Below, one piece after another: positions 8,669 to 18,428 of a stretch of 64,000 nucleotides of DNA. Within the stretch, counting starts at the first letter, position 1, and every line of letters starts with the position of its first letter. The DNA comes from Arcticibacter tournemirensis. Lineage in GTDB: Bacteria > Bacteroidota > Bacteroidia > Sphingobacteriales > Sphingobacteriaceae. The position numbers and the translations under genes were made by a program. The stretch spans positions 1,054,001 to 1,118,000 of the forward strand of contig NZ_VFPL01000001.1 in assembly GCF_006716645.1 (NCBI RefSeq), written 5' to 3'. The notes beneath the pieces were generated by a model, which was not told the origin of the DNA, did no database searches, and saw only the letters and a list, made by a program, of their open reading frames with translations.

Positions 8669-11464
8669 ATGGAAGATTCAAAGAAACGCCACGTCGTACT
8701 AATGATATTGTTGCTCCAGGGCTTCTTTATATTAAATAATGAAGCCCGCTGCCAGTCGTCGGTATGGCCGCAAGTAAAAAAAGAGATGCACCCCTGGATT
8801 CGGTGGTGGTGGATGGCCAACGCTGTTAATGAAAATGATATAGCAACGTCATTGAACACCTATAACCAGGCAGGTATCGGAGGCGTCGAGATTGCACCGA
8901 TCTACGGAGTGAAAGGTTATGAAAAACACTATATCCCCTACTTGTCTCCTCAATGGATGAACATGCTGGGTTATACTGTCAAAACCGCTTCAGGCCTTAA
9001 CATGGGTGTCGACCTCACAAATGGTACTGGCTGGCCCTTTGGCGGTCCTCAGATCACGCCGCCATATGCGGCATCTAAACTGATTGTACAAACGTACCAG
9101 CTCGCTAAAGGCCAGGCCCTGTCAGAAAAGATCACGGTAAAGGCGCCGAATCAGGAATCTGCAACTTTTCAGTTCCTCACGGCCTATAGCGATAAAGGCG
9201 AGGTTTTGCAACTGGGTGATAAAGTAAGTGCAGATGGCACTTTAAACTGGTCGCCAAAATCGGGAACATGGGATTTATATGCTTGCTTCAACGGAAAGAC
9301 CTGGCAGATGGTAAAACGATCTTCTCCGGGGGGCGAAGGATATTCCCTGAATCATTTCTCTAAAGAGGCGCTTACCAGATACCTCAGTCGTTTCGATCAG
9401 GCATTCAGTAACAATCCACCGGGAGTGAGGGCTTTTTATAACGACAGCTATGAAGTGTACGGCGCTGACTGGTCAGAAGACTTCCTCAGCTTGTTTCACG
9501 ATAGAAGAGGGTATGACCTCCGGCCTTTCATCAGGGAGCTCGTGAGTAAAGACTCTTCTGAGCGTCAGGCAAGGTTGAAATCTGATTACAGGGAAACCAT
9601 GTCGGAGATGCTTCTTGAAAACTTCACGCAGCCCTGGACAGCCTGGGCACACAAATATAAAGGGATAACCCGTAACCAGGCGCATGGATCACCGGGTAAC
9701 CTGCTCGATCTCTACGCCGCGGTCGATATCCCCGAATGCGAAACTTTTGGCTCCAGTTATTTCCCTATCCCCCGACTGCGCCGCGACAGTGCAGATATCC
9801 GTAATGTAGATCCCGATCCTGTAATGCTGAAATTTGCGTCATCAGCGGCGCATGTCGCCGGTCATAACCTGGCTTCCTGCGAAACATTTACCTGGCTTAC
9901 CGAACATTTCAAGACCTCTCTTTCGCAGTGTAAGTCCGAGGTAGAACAGGTATTCCTGTCGGGAATCAACCACGTGTTTTTTCATGGCACCACGTATACC
10001 CCAAAGGACGCCGCATGGCCGGGCTGGCTTTTTTATGCGTCGGTCGACTTTACTCCGCACAATAGCTTCTGGAATCACCTGCCGGGATTAACTTCCTATA
10101 TAACCAGGGTGCAGTCGGTATTGCAAACAGGTAAGCCCGATAATGAAATTTTGATTTACTGGCCCGTATACGACGCCTGGAATAATCCAAAAGGAATGGA
10201 TTTGCCGCTGAAAGTTCACAATATAGACGACTGGCTGCATCCTACGCCTTTTTATAAAAATGTTGTACAGCTGCAGAGAGCCGGGTATTGCCTCGATTTT
10301 GTATCCGATAATTTACTGAAGAATGCTTCGTCCGCGGATGGAATGGTGCTCACTTCTGCAACCGGGGCGCCATACAAGGTCCTGGTGATTCCCAAAGCAC
10401 ACATAATGCCGGTATCTACATTGAAAAAAGTCTTTCAGCTCGCGCAAGACGGGGCCTCGGTCATCTTACAAGGGCTCCCTTCCGACGTACCCGGACTGGG
10501 CAATCGCGACGAAAGAACCGCACAACTTAAAGATCTGTTAAAAAGCCTCTCCTTTTCTGATGCCGGGAAGGGGGTGAGCATACAAAAAGCCGGCAAGGGC
10601 AGGATCATTCTTTCAGATGATGTGCAGCAGGCCCTGGAATATGCAGGTCTGCACCGCGAGAGGCTAACAGATGAAGGCCTCGGCTTTATCCGTCGCCAGG
10701 ACGGCTCCGATAAGTACTATTACATCGTTAACCACACCTCTAAAACCGTGAACGGAGAGATACCGCTCAATGTTAAAGCAGGCGCTGTATTAATTCTGGA
10801 TCCTCAGACCGGCGCTTCCGGCGCTGCTGTGTTTTCAAACAAAGAGAATGCAACAAACGTGAAGGTGCAGATGCAGCCTGGAGAAGCCCTGATCATAAAA
10901 GCCTTACCGGCTACTACGGGAAATGTTAAAGCATGGCAATATCTTAATGAGGCATTGAATCCTATAGAAGTAAAGGGAAAATGGGATGTTCATTTTACGG
11001 ATGGAGGCCCCTCGCTTCCCGCCGGCAGGAAGCTGAAACAACCGGAAGCATGGACTTCCTTCCCGGATAGCGCAGCAGCGTTTTTTTCAGGACGGGCAGA
11101 ATACAGTGTTACATTCAATATGCCAGAGGTACCTGCTGCCTCAGAATTTATACTTGACCTGGGTAAAGTGTACGAAAGCGCGCGGATATGGGTGAATGGC
11201 AACGATGCCGGCATCCTCTGGAGTATTCCTTTCAGGCTTCGGATTGGAAAGTATTTAAAGCCGGGCAAAAACTCCATTAAGATAGAGGTTGCCAACTTAA
11301 TGGCAAACCGGATCCGTTATCTCGATAGAAAAGGGGTAGAGTGGAAGAAGTTTAAGGACATTAACATAGTCGATATTAACTACAAACCCCTGGATGCATC
11401 AAACTGGAAAGTACAGCCTTCAGGATTGGAGGGACCGGTGAAAATTATACCCTATAACGAATGA
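8669..11464 (+). CDS. Alpha-L-rhamnosidase-like glycoside hydrolase (GH106)
   Basis: A 931-residue protein with a signal-like N-terminus (LMILLLQGFFILNNEARC). The mature start HPWIRWWWMANAVNENDIATSL and GGVEIAPIYGVKGYE are characteristic of GH106 proteins, as is FNDSYEVYGADWS-like sequence (here AFYNDSYEVYGADW) in the barrel. The C-terminus holds a beta-sandwich (FILDLGKVYESARIWVNGND) of the galactose-binding type. GH106 enzymes remove terminal alpha-L-rhamnose from pectic rhamnogalacturonan chains. It is the last enzyme gene of the cluster and follows the mutarotase by 4 bp. A Cys near residue 28 could mark a lipoprotein, but the lipobox is imperfect. Confidence 0.88.
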   Translation: MEDSKKRHVVLMILLLQGFFILNNEARCQSSVWPQVKKEMHPWIRWWWMANAVNENDIATSLNTYNQAGIGGVEIAPIYGVKGYEKHYIPYLSPQWMNMLGYTVKTASGLNMGVDLTNGTGWPFGGPQITPPYAASKLIVQTYQLAKGQALSEKITVKAPNQESATFQFLTAYSDKGEVLQLGDKVSADGTLNWSPKSGTWDLYACFNGKTWQMVKRSSPGGEGYSLNHFSKEALTRYLSRFDQAFSNNPPGVRAFYNDSYEVYGADWSEDFLSLFHDRRGYDLRPFIRELVSKDSSERQARLKSDYRETMSEMLLENFTQPWTAWAHKYKGITRNQAHGSPGNLLDLYAAVDIPECETFGSSYFPIPRLRRDSADIRNVDPDPVMLKFASSAAHVAGHNLASCETFTWLTEHFKTSLSQCKSEVEQVFLSGINHVFFHGTTYTPKDAAWPGWLFYASVDFTPHNSFWNHLPGLTSYITRVQSVLQTGKPDNEILIYWPVYDAWNNPKGMDLPLKVHNIDDWLHPTPFYKNVVQLQRAGYCLDFVSDNLLKNASSADGMVLTSATGAPYKVLVIPKAHIMPVSTLKKVFQLAQDGASVILQGLPSDVPGLGNRDERTAQLKDLLKSLSFSDAGKGVSIQKAGKGRIILSDDVQQALEYAGLHRERLTDEGLGFIRRQDGSDKYYYIVNHTSKTVNGEIPLNVKAGAVLILDPQTGASGAAVFSNKENATNVKVQMQPGEALIIKALPATTGNVKAWQYLNEALNPIEVKGKWDVHFTDGGPSLPAGRKLKQPEAWTSFPDSAAAFFSGRAEYSVTFNMPEVPAASEFILDLGKVYESARIWVNGNDAGILWSIPFRLRIGKYLKPGKNSIKIEVANLMANRIRYLDRKGVEWKKFKDINIVDINYKPLDASNWKVQPSGLEGPVKIIPYNE

Positions 11465-11546
11465 CAAAGGTGCTTTATTCTGTAATTTTCGCGCCTCTTT
11501 TCTCGGAATTTTATACATTAGTACTGTCCACTGCAAAAGATATCCA

Positions 11547-12578
11547 ATGAAACTGACCAGGTTTTTTGACCATATACATATTGATGAGTATTCTGCAACT
11601 CCTAAATATCTGCAGCTCACCAATTCTATTTTAATTGCGATTGAGGCAGGAAAGATCCACAAAAATGACATGCTTCCCTCCATTAACGAATTGAGTTACG
11701 AACTGGAAATCTCAAGAGATACAGCGGAGAAGGGTTATAAATACCTAAAAAATATTGGAGTTCTCGGTTCGGTTCCGGGTAAGGGCTATTTTATTACAAG
11801 TACCGACTTCCGGCAGACGCTTCGTATCTGCCTTTTTTTCAACAAACTCAGCTCGCATAAGAAGATCATTTATGACGCTTTTGTCACAACGCTGGGAGAG
11901 CAGGTTCCTGTAGATTTTTATGTGTATAACAGCGATTATATGCTGTTTAAGAAAATGCTCAGCAATAAGATGGAGGGTTACTCTCATTACGTAATTATTC
12001 CCCACTTTATTGAAGGAGAAGAGAAGGCATACGAGATTATTAACGCAATACCTAAAGAAAAGCTGATCATCCTGGATAAGGTGATACCGGGGCTATCAGG
12101 CGAATATGCTGCCGTATACGAGAACTTCGAAAGAGATATTTATAATGCACTCGAACAGGCAAAAGATTTATTGAGCAAGTATCAGACGATTAAACTCATT
12201 TTTCCTGAAAATAGTTACTATCCGAAAGAAATCAAAAAGGGATATCTGAAGTTTTGCCGTCAGTACGCTTTTAACCATCACTTTGTGAGCGATATTCTTA
12301 CAGAACCTATAGAGCAGGGTGAAGTATATATCAACTTAATGGAAAGCGATCTGGTCACTCTCATTGAACGCCTCATTCATCAAAATCTGAAAGTTGGAAA
12401 GGATGTGGGCGTTATTTCATATAATGAAACACCATTAAAAAAAATCATCCTGGATGGCATTACCACGATATCAACAGATTTTAATGAGATGGGTGCTATT
12501 GCTGCTAAAATGATCCTGGAGAATTCAAATAAACATGTCAAGGTACCGTTTTACCTGAATGTCAGGGCATCACTATAG
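11547..12578 (+). CDS. GntR-family transcriptional regulator with sugar-binding domain
   Basis: A 343-residue regulator. Residues 1-75 form a GntR winged helix (PKYLQLTNSILIAIEAGKI, LPSINELSYELEISRDTAEK, KGYFI). The rest resembles the periplasmic-binding/LacI-like effector domain found in Bacteroidota GntR proteins, ending in DGITTISTDFNEMGAIAAKMI. It lies 82 bp after the GH106 gene in the same orientation, so it probably senses rhamnose or a rhamnogalacturonan breakdown product and controls the cluster; the effector is an inference. Confidence 0.88.
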   Translation: MKLTRFFDHIHIDEYSATPKYLQLTNSILIAIEAGKIHKNDMLPSINELSYELEISRDTAEKGYKYLKNIGVLGSVPGKGYFITSTDFRQTLRICLFFNKLSSHKKIIYDAFVTTLGEQVPVDFYVYNSDYMLFKKMLSNKMEGYSHYVIIPHFIEGEEKAYEIINAIPKEKLIILDKVIPGLSGEYAAVYENFERDIYNALEQAKDLLSKYQTIKLIFPENSYYPKEIKKGYLKFCRQYAFNHHFVSDILTEPIEQGEVYINLMESDLVTLIERLIHQNLKVGKDVGVISYNETPLKKIILDGITTISTDFNEMGAIAAKMILENSNKHVKVPFYLNVRASL

Positions 12579-12651
12579 ACAACAGCAGATCACGGTATCT
12601 TTCGTTTCATCAAAGCAAACATCTTCCCTTTTTCACTTGTAATAAGATGCA

Positions 12652-14436
12652 ATGACAACAAAACACTTATATGAGACAGGGATAATCGGAAATTGCTCTT
12701 TCCTCGCTCATGTTCATAAGAATACTAATATCGCATGGCTCTGCTGGCCGCGCTTCGACAGCACTTTTATCTTCGGTTCATTGCTGGATGAAAAAAAAGG
12801 AGGGGAGTTTTCGATTCTTCCTTCCGGCGAGTATTCGTCCCATCAGTATTATCTCGAGAATACCAATGTGTTATGTACGGAGATCAGCTGCGAGAACGGT
12901 CGCTATCGTATTACAGATTTTGCGCCGCGTTTTCACCAGTATGAGCGTTTTTTTAAGCCTTTGATGCTCATTAGAAAGATTGAGGTACTTGAAGGTTCGC
13001 CGCGGATACGCGTAAAATGCGATCCTGTTGGTGACTATGGAAAAGTAAAGTTAAGAGCGCATAGAGGAAGCAATCATATAAATTACCATGGCTGCGATGA
13101 TAAAATCCGTTTGACGACGAACATTCCCGTTACTTACGTATTTGAAGAAGCATTCTTTGTGCTCAATGAAACAAAATATCTGGTGCTCACTTATGGTAAT
13201 CCCCTGGAAGCTCCGCTGGTAAGTACGAGTGAGAATTTTCTGAGGGAGACGGTTACTTACTGGCGGCTATGGATCAAACATTCTACAATTGCGGGTTTTC
13301 ACCAGCCCTATGTGATCCGGTCAGCCCTCACGTTGAAAATACATCAGTATGAAGATACGGGCGCTATTATTGCCGCCAGTACCACCAGCCTGCCTGAAGC
13401 CGATGGCAGTGGACGGAACTGGGATTATCGTTATTGCTGGTTACGTGATACATATTATGTAATATCTGCTTTAAACCATATCGGCCACTTTGAAGAAATG
13501 GAGCATTACTTCAACTACGTAGCCGATATCTCAGTGTCGGAAGACTTCAGGTATCAGCCGTTATATCGGATTGACGGCAAAAAGGACCTTCAGGAAACTA
13601 TATTAGACGACCTTTCCGGCTACAAGGGAAATAAACCGGTGAGAATAGGGAATCAGGCTTACGAGCACGTTCAGAATGATATTTACGGACAGGTGATGAT
13701 TTCGTTGATGCCGCTATATACCGACCATCGTTTCGTCTTCCGTGAAAGAAAGGATTCTGATAAATGGATCGAAGCTGTTCTGGGGAAAATTGAGAGAACG
13801 ATTGACGAGAAGGATGCTGGTATTTGGGAGTTCCGGAATTTCGCTAATATCCATTGTTATAGCAACCTGTTTCAATGGGCAGGCTGTTCAGCTGCAGCTA
13901 AAGTGGCGCGTACCATAAAAAACAAAGCGTTAGAAGAGAAGGCGCTCTTCCTGATGCAGAAAGCAGCAACCCATATTGAGAGTTGTTACGATCCGGTAAG
14001 GAAGGTTTATACAAATGCCACTGGCAGCTCTCATCTGGATGCGAGCACGCTTCAACTTATCATGATGAATTACCTTGATCCTTCGTCCCAGAGGGCTAAG
14101 GATCATCTGAAAGCACTGGAGGCCGAATTAAAGACGCCAAAGGGCCTGTTTTACCGGTATCTTCATGAAGACGATTTTGGCAGACCCAAAACAACTTTTT
14201 TAATCTGCGCCTTCTGGTATGTCGAAGCTTTAGCCTGTGTAGGTCGTCTCGACGACGCTATCCGCGAATTTGAGAATTTGCTGCAGTATTCAAACCACCT
14301 CATGTTGTTCAGCGAGGACGTGGACGAGGAGACCGGCTGCCAGTGGGGTAACTTTCCACAGGCATATAGTCATGTAGGCCTTATGAATGCTGCCTATAGA
14401 ATTGCCGTGAAACTTGACAGGCCGGTGTTTTTATGA
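12652..14436 (+). CDS. Glycoside hydrolase family 15 (glucoamylase/trehalase type)
   Basis: A 594-residue protein without a signal peptide, so probably cytoplasmic. An N-terminal beta domain (NCSFLAHVHKNTNIAWLCWPRFDS) is followed by an (alpha/alpha)6 barrel. GH15 blocks are clear: GRNWDYRYCWLRDTYY near residue 260, GIWEFRNF with the candidate general acid Glu, and WGNFPQAYSHVGLMNAA at the C-terminus. This architecture includes the GH15 trehalases of actinobacteria. It lies tail to tail with the fused trehalose synthase/phosphatase gene, which favours trehalose or an alpha-glucan as substrate. Substrate is not proven by sequence. Confidence 0.88.
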   Translation: MTTKHLYETGIIGNCSFLAHVHKNTNIAWLCWPRFDSTFIFGSLLDEKKGGEFSILPSGEYSSHQYYLENTNVLCTEISCENGRYRITDFAPRFHQYERFFKPLMLIRKIEVLEGSPRIRVKCDPVGDYGKVKLRAHRGSNHINYHGCDDKIRLTTNIPVTYVFEEAFFVLNETKYLVLTYGNPLEAPLVSTSENFLRETVTYWRLWIKHSTIAGFHQPYVIRSALTLKIHQYEDTGAIIAASTTSLPEADGSGRNWDYRYCWLRDTYYVISALNHIGHFEEMEHYFNYVADISVSEDFRYQPLYRIDGKKDLQETILDDLSGYKGNKPVRIGNQAYEHVQNDIYGQVMISLMPLYTDHRFVFRERKDSDKWIEAVLGKIERTIDEKDAGIWEFRNFANIHCYSNLFQWAGCSAAAKVARTIKNKALEEKALFLMQKAATHIESCYDPVRKVYTNATGSSHLDASTLQLIMMNYLDPSSQRAKDHLKALEAELKTPKGLFYRYLHEDDFGRPKTTFLICAFWYVEALACVGRLDDAIREFENLLQYSNHLMLFSEDVDEETGCQWGNFPQAYSHVGLMNAAYRIAVKLDRPVFL

Positions 14437-14476
14437 GTTGTGAGTTGCAGGATGTAAGTTGCGGGTTGCAGGCTCG
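14435..14476 (+). repeat. Degenerate heptanucleotide array, locus A left arm
   Basis: Six 7-nt units (gagttgt, gagttgc, aggatgt, aagttgc, gggttgc, aggctcg) that begin in the stop codon of the GH15 gene. They form the left arm of an inverted pair with 14589-14636, on either side of the terminator hairpin at 14480-14525. Confidence 0.75.
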
Positions 14477-14479
14477 AAA

Positions 14480-14525
14480 AAGTATATTACAGTGGCAGGC
14501 ATAAAGCCTCCACTGTAATATACTT
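14480..14525. terminator. Bidirectional terminator between GH15 and otsAB genes
   Basis: A perfect 16-bp inverted repeat (14480-14495 with 14510-14525), extended after one bulged base by 4 more pairs (AGGC/GCCT) around a 5-nt loop. On the minus strand it is followed by TTTTT, so it is a good intrinsic terminator for otsAB; the plus-strand tail is less U-rich. Confidence 0.8.
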
Positions 14526-14588
14526 GTATTGTTAAACGTAAAATGAGTTTTTATTATCTTTTAAAACCAAGACTGTTAGTTGTTTAAT

Positions 14589-14636
14589 ACTTATAACATA
14601 CAACCTACAATTTATTACGTATAACTTAACTCCATC
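14589..14636 (-). repeat. Degenerate heptanucleotide array, locus A right arm
   Basis: Seven 7-nt units, read on the plus strand as acttata, acataca, acctaca, atttatt, acgtata, acttaac, tccatct. They end right at the otsAB stop codon (14637-14639). On the otsAB coding strand they read as GT/purine-rich heptads such as tgtaggt and tataagt. Confidence 0.75.
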
Positions 14637-16826
14637 TTAAACGTTCACAGATCTTTTCAATGCGAGCGACTTGAGAAGCCTTCTTACTTCCTTGTAGTCG
14701 CGGAGGAAGAAACGTGCAGCAGAAATATTACTTCCGATCTTTATGGTAAACGCCGTCTCAGGCATTACCTTGAACATATCTTCATCAGTATGATCGTCGC
14801 CCAGGGCCATCACGTAATCATAATTCATGTTGTCGAGCCATGTTGCAGCTACTTTACCCTTATTAACCTCTACGTTTTTGATCTCTATTACTTTATTGCC
14901 GGGCAGCATTTGCAATCCCCTGTCTACCGTAATGAAACGAAGCGTGTTCATCAAATCGTTGGCCCTTAATTCACCAAGACCTTCTTCTACCTTTCGGTAG
15001 TGCCAAACGAGGGAATAACTTTTTTCTTCTATAAACGACCCCGGCGTGCGGTCTACGTATGTTTCAAGTATCGGACGTATGTCCTGTTTCCACTGGTTGT
15101 ACAGCCCAGGCATCTTGATCCACTCGCTGTCTTTGTGTTTTTGCCATACGCCGTGCTCCGCAATCATATCAATCGGCATTTTTCCAAACCAGTCCTCCAG
15201 TGTTTGATATTTCCTTCCGCTTACTATGACGACATGATTAGCCGGATCTGCAATAAGTTGCTGGAGTATATTGTAAAGATCCTCGTCGGGAAACGCGAGG
15301 TCGATGTTTGATTTAAACCCTACAAGTGTTCCGTCATAATCCAGAAAGATGATTCTCCTGGTCGCTCTGCTATATTGAGTTTCGATCAGTGACAGTGTTT
15401 GGTATTCCACGTGTTTAGCCTGCATGGAACCCTGCATCGCCTTGACTTCCTGGAGCCTGTCCATATAGATCTTTACCCAATGCCTGATGTTAAATTTAGA
15501 CACAACTTCTCGCATTGCCTGCATCCGTCGTTGCTGTTCTTCTAAAGGCATATTAAGAGCCTCAATAATAGCCCGGTAAACCTCCCCTACGTTATTGGGG
15601 TTTACGATGACTGCGTCAATCAGTTCTTTAGCTGCCCCAGCCATTTCACTTAATATCAACACCCCCGTATTGTTTGTGCGGCTGGCAACATATTCCTTGC
15701 TAACCAGATTCATGCCGTCACGCATAGGACTTATAAGACACACCTCTGCCATTTTATAGAGTGCGGAGAGCATTTCAACAGGGAACGAGCGGTAATAATA
15801 GTTTACCGGAGTCCAGTTTAAGGTTCGATAGCGTGCGTTTATGTTCCCCACTAACTTGTCAATTTCATCCCTCAGATCCTTATATTGAGAAACAGTATCC
15901 CTCGATGGAACGACGATCATGTACAGAAATACTTTTTCAATGTATTCGGGGTTTTTCTGTAACAATATATCAAAGGCCTGAAGTCGCTGAAGAATTCCTT
16001 TACTATAGTCGAGCCGGTCGATCGAAAGGATCATTTTAGAGCTCCCAAAGGACTCCCTGAGAGCAGCTGCATTTTCCAGAACCTCGCTGCTGTCGGCAAG
16101 AGATTCGAATTTTTTGTCATCTATACCCATGGGGAAGGTTTCTGCCACCACCACTCGCTCGTTATAGCTTATCTCATTGGCCGAGGTATGTACCGGTAAT
16201 ATCCTTGAGACAGCACTAATAAAGTGTCGTACGTCGTCGAAGGTATGGAAGCCAAGAAGATCGGCGCCGAGCATGTTATCAAGGATCTCAGCCCGCCAGG
16301 GTATAAGCCTGAAGAGCTCGTAAGAAGGAAACGGAATATGCAGGAAGAAACCTATTGTAATGTTTGGTTGTTCCTGGCGGATCATTCCCGGCAGGAGTAA
16401 AAGCTGATAATCATGTATCCAGATCGTATCTCCCGGTTCTGCGATTTTAAATATCGCCTCTTTGAATTTTTTATTTACCTCCACATAGCTGTCCCAGTAG
16501 CTTTGCTCATATCGTGCATAGGTAGGGTGATAGTGAAAGATAGGCCAGAGCGTTTCATTAGAAAAGCCTTCATAATACAGGCTGATTTCCTCCTGTGTAA
16601 GAAATACGGGATAAAGGTTCATCTTTTCCAGCCTTGCCGTGATTTCGTCATGGTTTTCTTCATCTGCTGCCTCTATACCAGGCCAGCCCAGCCACATATT
16701 GTTTCCTTGTCTGTAAATCGAACCCAGGCCGGTGGCCAATCCTCCCTCACTTTGCCTGAATTCCATTTCTCCATTGTTATTTGTGATTTTTACAGGCAAT
16801 CTGTTTGATACAATTATCGTCTTCAT
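14637..16826 (-). CDS. otsAB: Fused trehalose-6-phosphate synthase / trehalose-phosphatase
   Basis: A 729-residue bifunctional protein. Residues 1 to about 470 are a GT20 synthase ([14 protein letters not shown] start, [31 protein letters not shown]). Residues from about 485 are an HAD phosphatase, with the nucleophile motif [10 protein letters not shown] (Asp496/Asp498) and [12 protein letters not shown] near the end. It makes trehalose from UDP-glucose and glucose-6-phosphate in two steps on one chain, for osmotic or desiccation stress. Both active sites look intact. It converges on the GH15 gene, so synthesis and possible breakdown are encoded face to face. Confidence 0.96.
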   Translation of the reverse strand: MKTIIVSNRLPVKITNNNGEMEFRQSEGGLATGLGSIYRQGNNMWLGWPGIEAADEENHDEITARLEKMNLYPVFLTQEEISLYYEGFSNETLWPIFHYHPTYARYEQSYWDSYVEVNKKFKEAIFKIAEPGDTIWIHDYQLLLLPGMIRQEQPNITIGFFLHIPFPSYELFRLIPWRAEILDNMLGADLLGFHTFDDVRHFISAVSRILPVHTSANEISYNERVVVAETFPMGIDDKKFESLADSSEVLENAAALRESFGSSKMILSIDRLDYSKGILQRLQAFDILLQKNPEYIEKVFLYMIVVPSRDTVSQYKDLRDEIDKLVGNINARYRTLNWTPVNYYYRSFPVEMLSALYKMAEVCLISPMRDGMNLVSKEYVASRTNNTGVLILSEMAGAAKELIDAVIVNPNNVGEVYRAIIEALNMPLEEQQRRMQAMREVVSKFNIRHWVKIYMDRLQEVKAMQGSMQAKHVEYQTLSLIETQYSRATRRIIFLDYDGTLVGFKSNIDLAFPDEDLYNILQQLIADPANHVVIVSGRKYQTLEDWFGKMPIDMIAEHGVWQKHKDSEWIKMPGLYNQWKQDIRPILETYVDRTPGSFIEEKSYSLVWHYRKVEEGLGELRANDLMNTLRFITVDRGLQMLPGNKVIEIKNVEVNKGKVAATWLDNMNYDYVMALGDDHTDEDMFKVMPETAFTIKIGSNISAARFFLRDYKEVRRLLKSLALKRSVNV

Positions 16827-17093
16827 ATTGGTCTCCTTTTCATTAAAGCGCTAAAAAGGGCTTAGTGTTTGAATAAAATGTATTTCGACGTGAAGAATGA
16901 GCTTCTTTTCTTCACTTAATAGCGTCATCAGAGCGGCGATTTCGTAATGTACGAAAAAAATACAGAATAGGGTTTTCCACATTAGTTTTCCACATTTATA
17001 GAGGAAAAAACGATTTTAATGAGAACCGATCAGGATATGCCTTGTTAATATCTTATTAATCAACTGAATGAAAAACTAAAAAATCAACTCGTC

Positions 17094-17369
17094 ATGACAC
17101 GGAACAGGGCTTTAACCATTAAGAACTGGATTAAAACTATGGGATTTGAATTAACAAAATCTCATCATCTGGATCACCGGACAAAAAAGATCAAGTATTA
17201 CACTCTCGGCAACTTTGGTGTATACGAAGAAATTACACCAACGAGAACTTCTACTCACAAGAAACAGAAATTTATTTCCTGGACCCCCTGGGGAGATCAT
17301 TTTGAGGTGAACTCTGTGCGCGACCTAAGTCAGGCTTATCAAAATTTCTTAACCTATAACCCTAATTAA
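17094..17369 (+). CDS. Small hypothetical protein
   Basis: A 91-residue basic protein that I do not recognise. It has no signal peptide or membrane segment. It is rich in Lys, His and Thr, with an aromatic C-terminal half (FISWTPWGDHFEVNSVRDLSQAYQNFL). It stands alone between otsAB and a convergent dehydrogenase gene, with its own terminator hairpin at 17378-17428. A leader of about 265 bp separates it from the divergent otsAB start. The open frame, normal codon use and terminator argue that it is real; the function is unknown. Confidence 0.6.
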   Translation: MTRNRALTIKNWIKTMGFELTKSHHLDHRTKKIKYYTLGNFGVYEEITPTRTSTHKKQKFISWTPWGDHFEVNSVRDLSQAYQNFLTYNPN

Positions 17370-17377
17370 AAAATGAA

Positions 17378-17428
17378 GACTATAAGCCGGAGGCCTAAGC
17401 ATTGTAACGGGCTCTTCGGCTTATAGTC
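17378..17428. terminator. Bidirectional terminator
   Basis: A perfect 12-bp inverted repeat (17378-17389 with 17417-17428) between the convergent 91-residue ORF and the dehydrogenase gene. The minus-strand side runs into a T-rich tract, so it mainly serves the dehydrogenase transcript. Confidence 0.75.
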
Positions 17429-17451
17429 GTCCTTCGTTTATCGAAAGAATG

Positions 17452-18393
17452 TTAGTTGATCGTTTTTCCGGGTTTCAGCTGTTCGAGTTTATGCCCTAAA
17501 ACCTCCGAGATTTTCCTGTAGGACTCTATCGTCCAGCCTGCTACGTGAGGGCTTAAAATGATTTTTCCGTTATCTATCAGTTCGTCAAACCATTTCTGCT
17601 GGCCTAGTGCAGGAAACTTTTCCGACTCAAGCACATCAAGTCCGGCTCCCAGGATCTTTCCTTCTTTTATCGCTTTCAATACTGCTGATGTGTTTACTAT
17701 TTCGCCTCTTGCCGTATTCAGGAGAAATATCGGTTTTTTAAAGTGAAAAAGGTATTCATCATCAACCAGCTGTCGGGTTTCTCTGGTTAAGGGAATGTGC
17801 AGGCTCAGGATATCGGTATGTTTGACGATCTGCTCCATGCTGACTTCCTTTACGAACTCGTCGCCAAATCCGCTCTTATATTTATCATAAGCAATGATGT
17901 TCACATCAAAGCCCCGTAGTTTTTTAGCGAAACTGCTTCCCATGAAGCCGTATCCGATTACCCCTACCGTTTTACCACTTAGTTCAATACCCCGGTTGCC
18001 TTCCCTGTCCCAGATACCGTTTCTTATTTCCGCATCTCCCTTCCGGAGATTATTCATAAGCGACAGGAGCATCCCGATGGCGTGTTCAGCCACAGCATCC
18101 CGGTTACCTTCAGGTGCATTAAGGCATACGATGTTCTTCTGTTTCGCAGTTTGTTCATCAATGTTATCCATGCCCGCGCCGGCGCGTATGATAAACTTTA
18201 GATTTACAGCGGCTTCCATTATTTCGCTGTCGATGTTGAATTTGGTACGGATCGCAAGTCCATCATAGTCATGGATGACTGCCAGGGTTTGTTCTCTTGT
18301 ATATTCAGGGAAGTCGTCTACGATATATCCAAGACTTTGCGCCTTTTCTTTAAATGCGGGGTGAAGTTTATCTGCGATGAGAATTTTAGCCAT
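17452..18393 (-). CDS. D-isomer-specific 2-hydroxyacid dehydrogenase (phosphoglycerate dehydrogenase-like)
   Basis: A 313-residue NAD-dependent oxidoreductase of the SerA/GyaR superfamily. Visible parts are the substrate loop RAGAGMDNID, the Rossmann motif VGVIGYGFMGSSFAKKLRGF, the catalytic Arg in NTARGEIVNT, a Glu further on, and the catalytic His in SPHVAGWT. It lacks the C-terminal ACT domain of longer SerA proteins, so it could be a short 3-phosphoglycerate dehydrogenase or another 2-hydroxyacid enzyme. The gap of 35 bp to rsmA upstream on the same strand allows co-transcription. Confidence 0.88.
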   Translation of the reverse strand: MAKILIADKLHPAFKEKAQSLGYIVDDFPEYTREQTLAVIHDYDGLAIRTKFNIDSEIMEAAVNLKFIIRAGAGMDNIDEQTAKQKNIVCLNAPEGNRDAVAEHAIGMLLSLMNNLRKGDAEIRNGIWDREGNRGIELSGKTVGVIGYGFMGSSFAKKLRGFDVNIIAYDKYKSGFGDEFVKEVSMEQIVKHTDILSLHIPLTRETRQLVDDEYLFHFKKPIFLLNTARGEIVNTSAVLKAIKEGKILGAGLDVLESEKFPALGQQKWFDELIDNGKIILSPHVAGWTIESYRKISEVLGHKLEQLKPGKTIN

Positions 18394-18428
18394 GTGTGTT
18401 ACGTAAGATAGTGCGAATTTCGTGCTTC

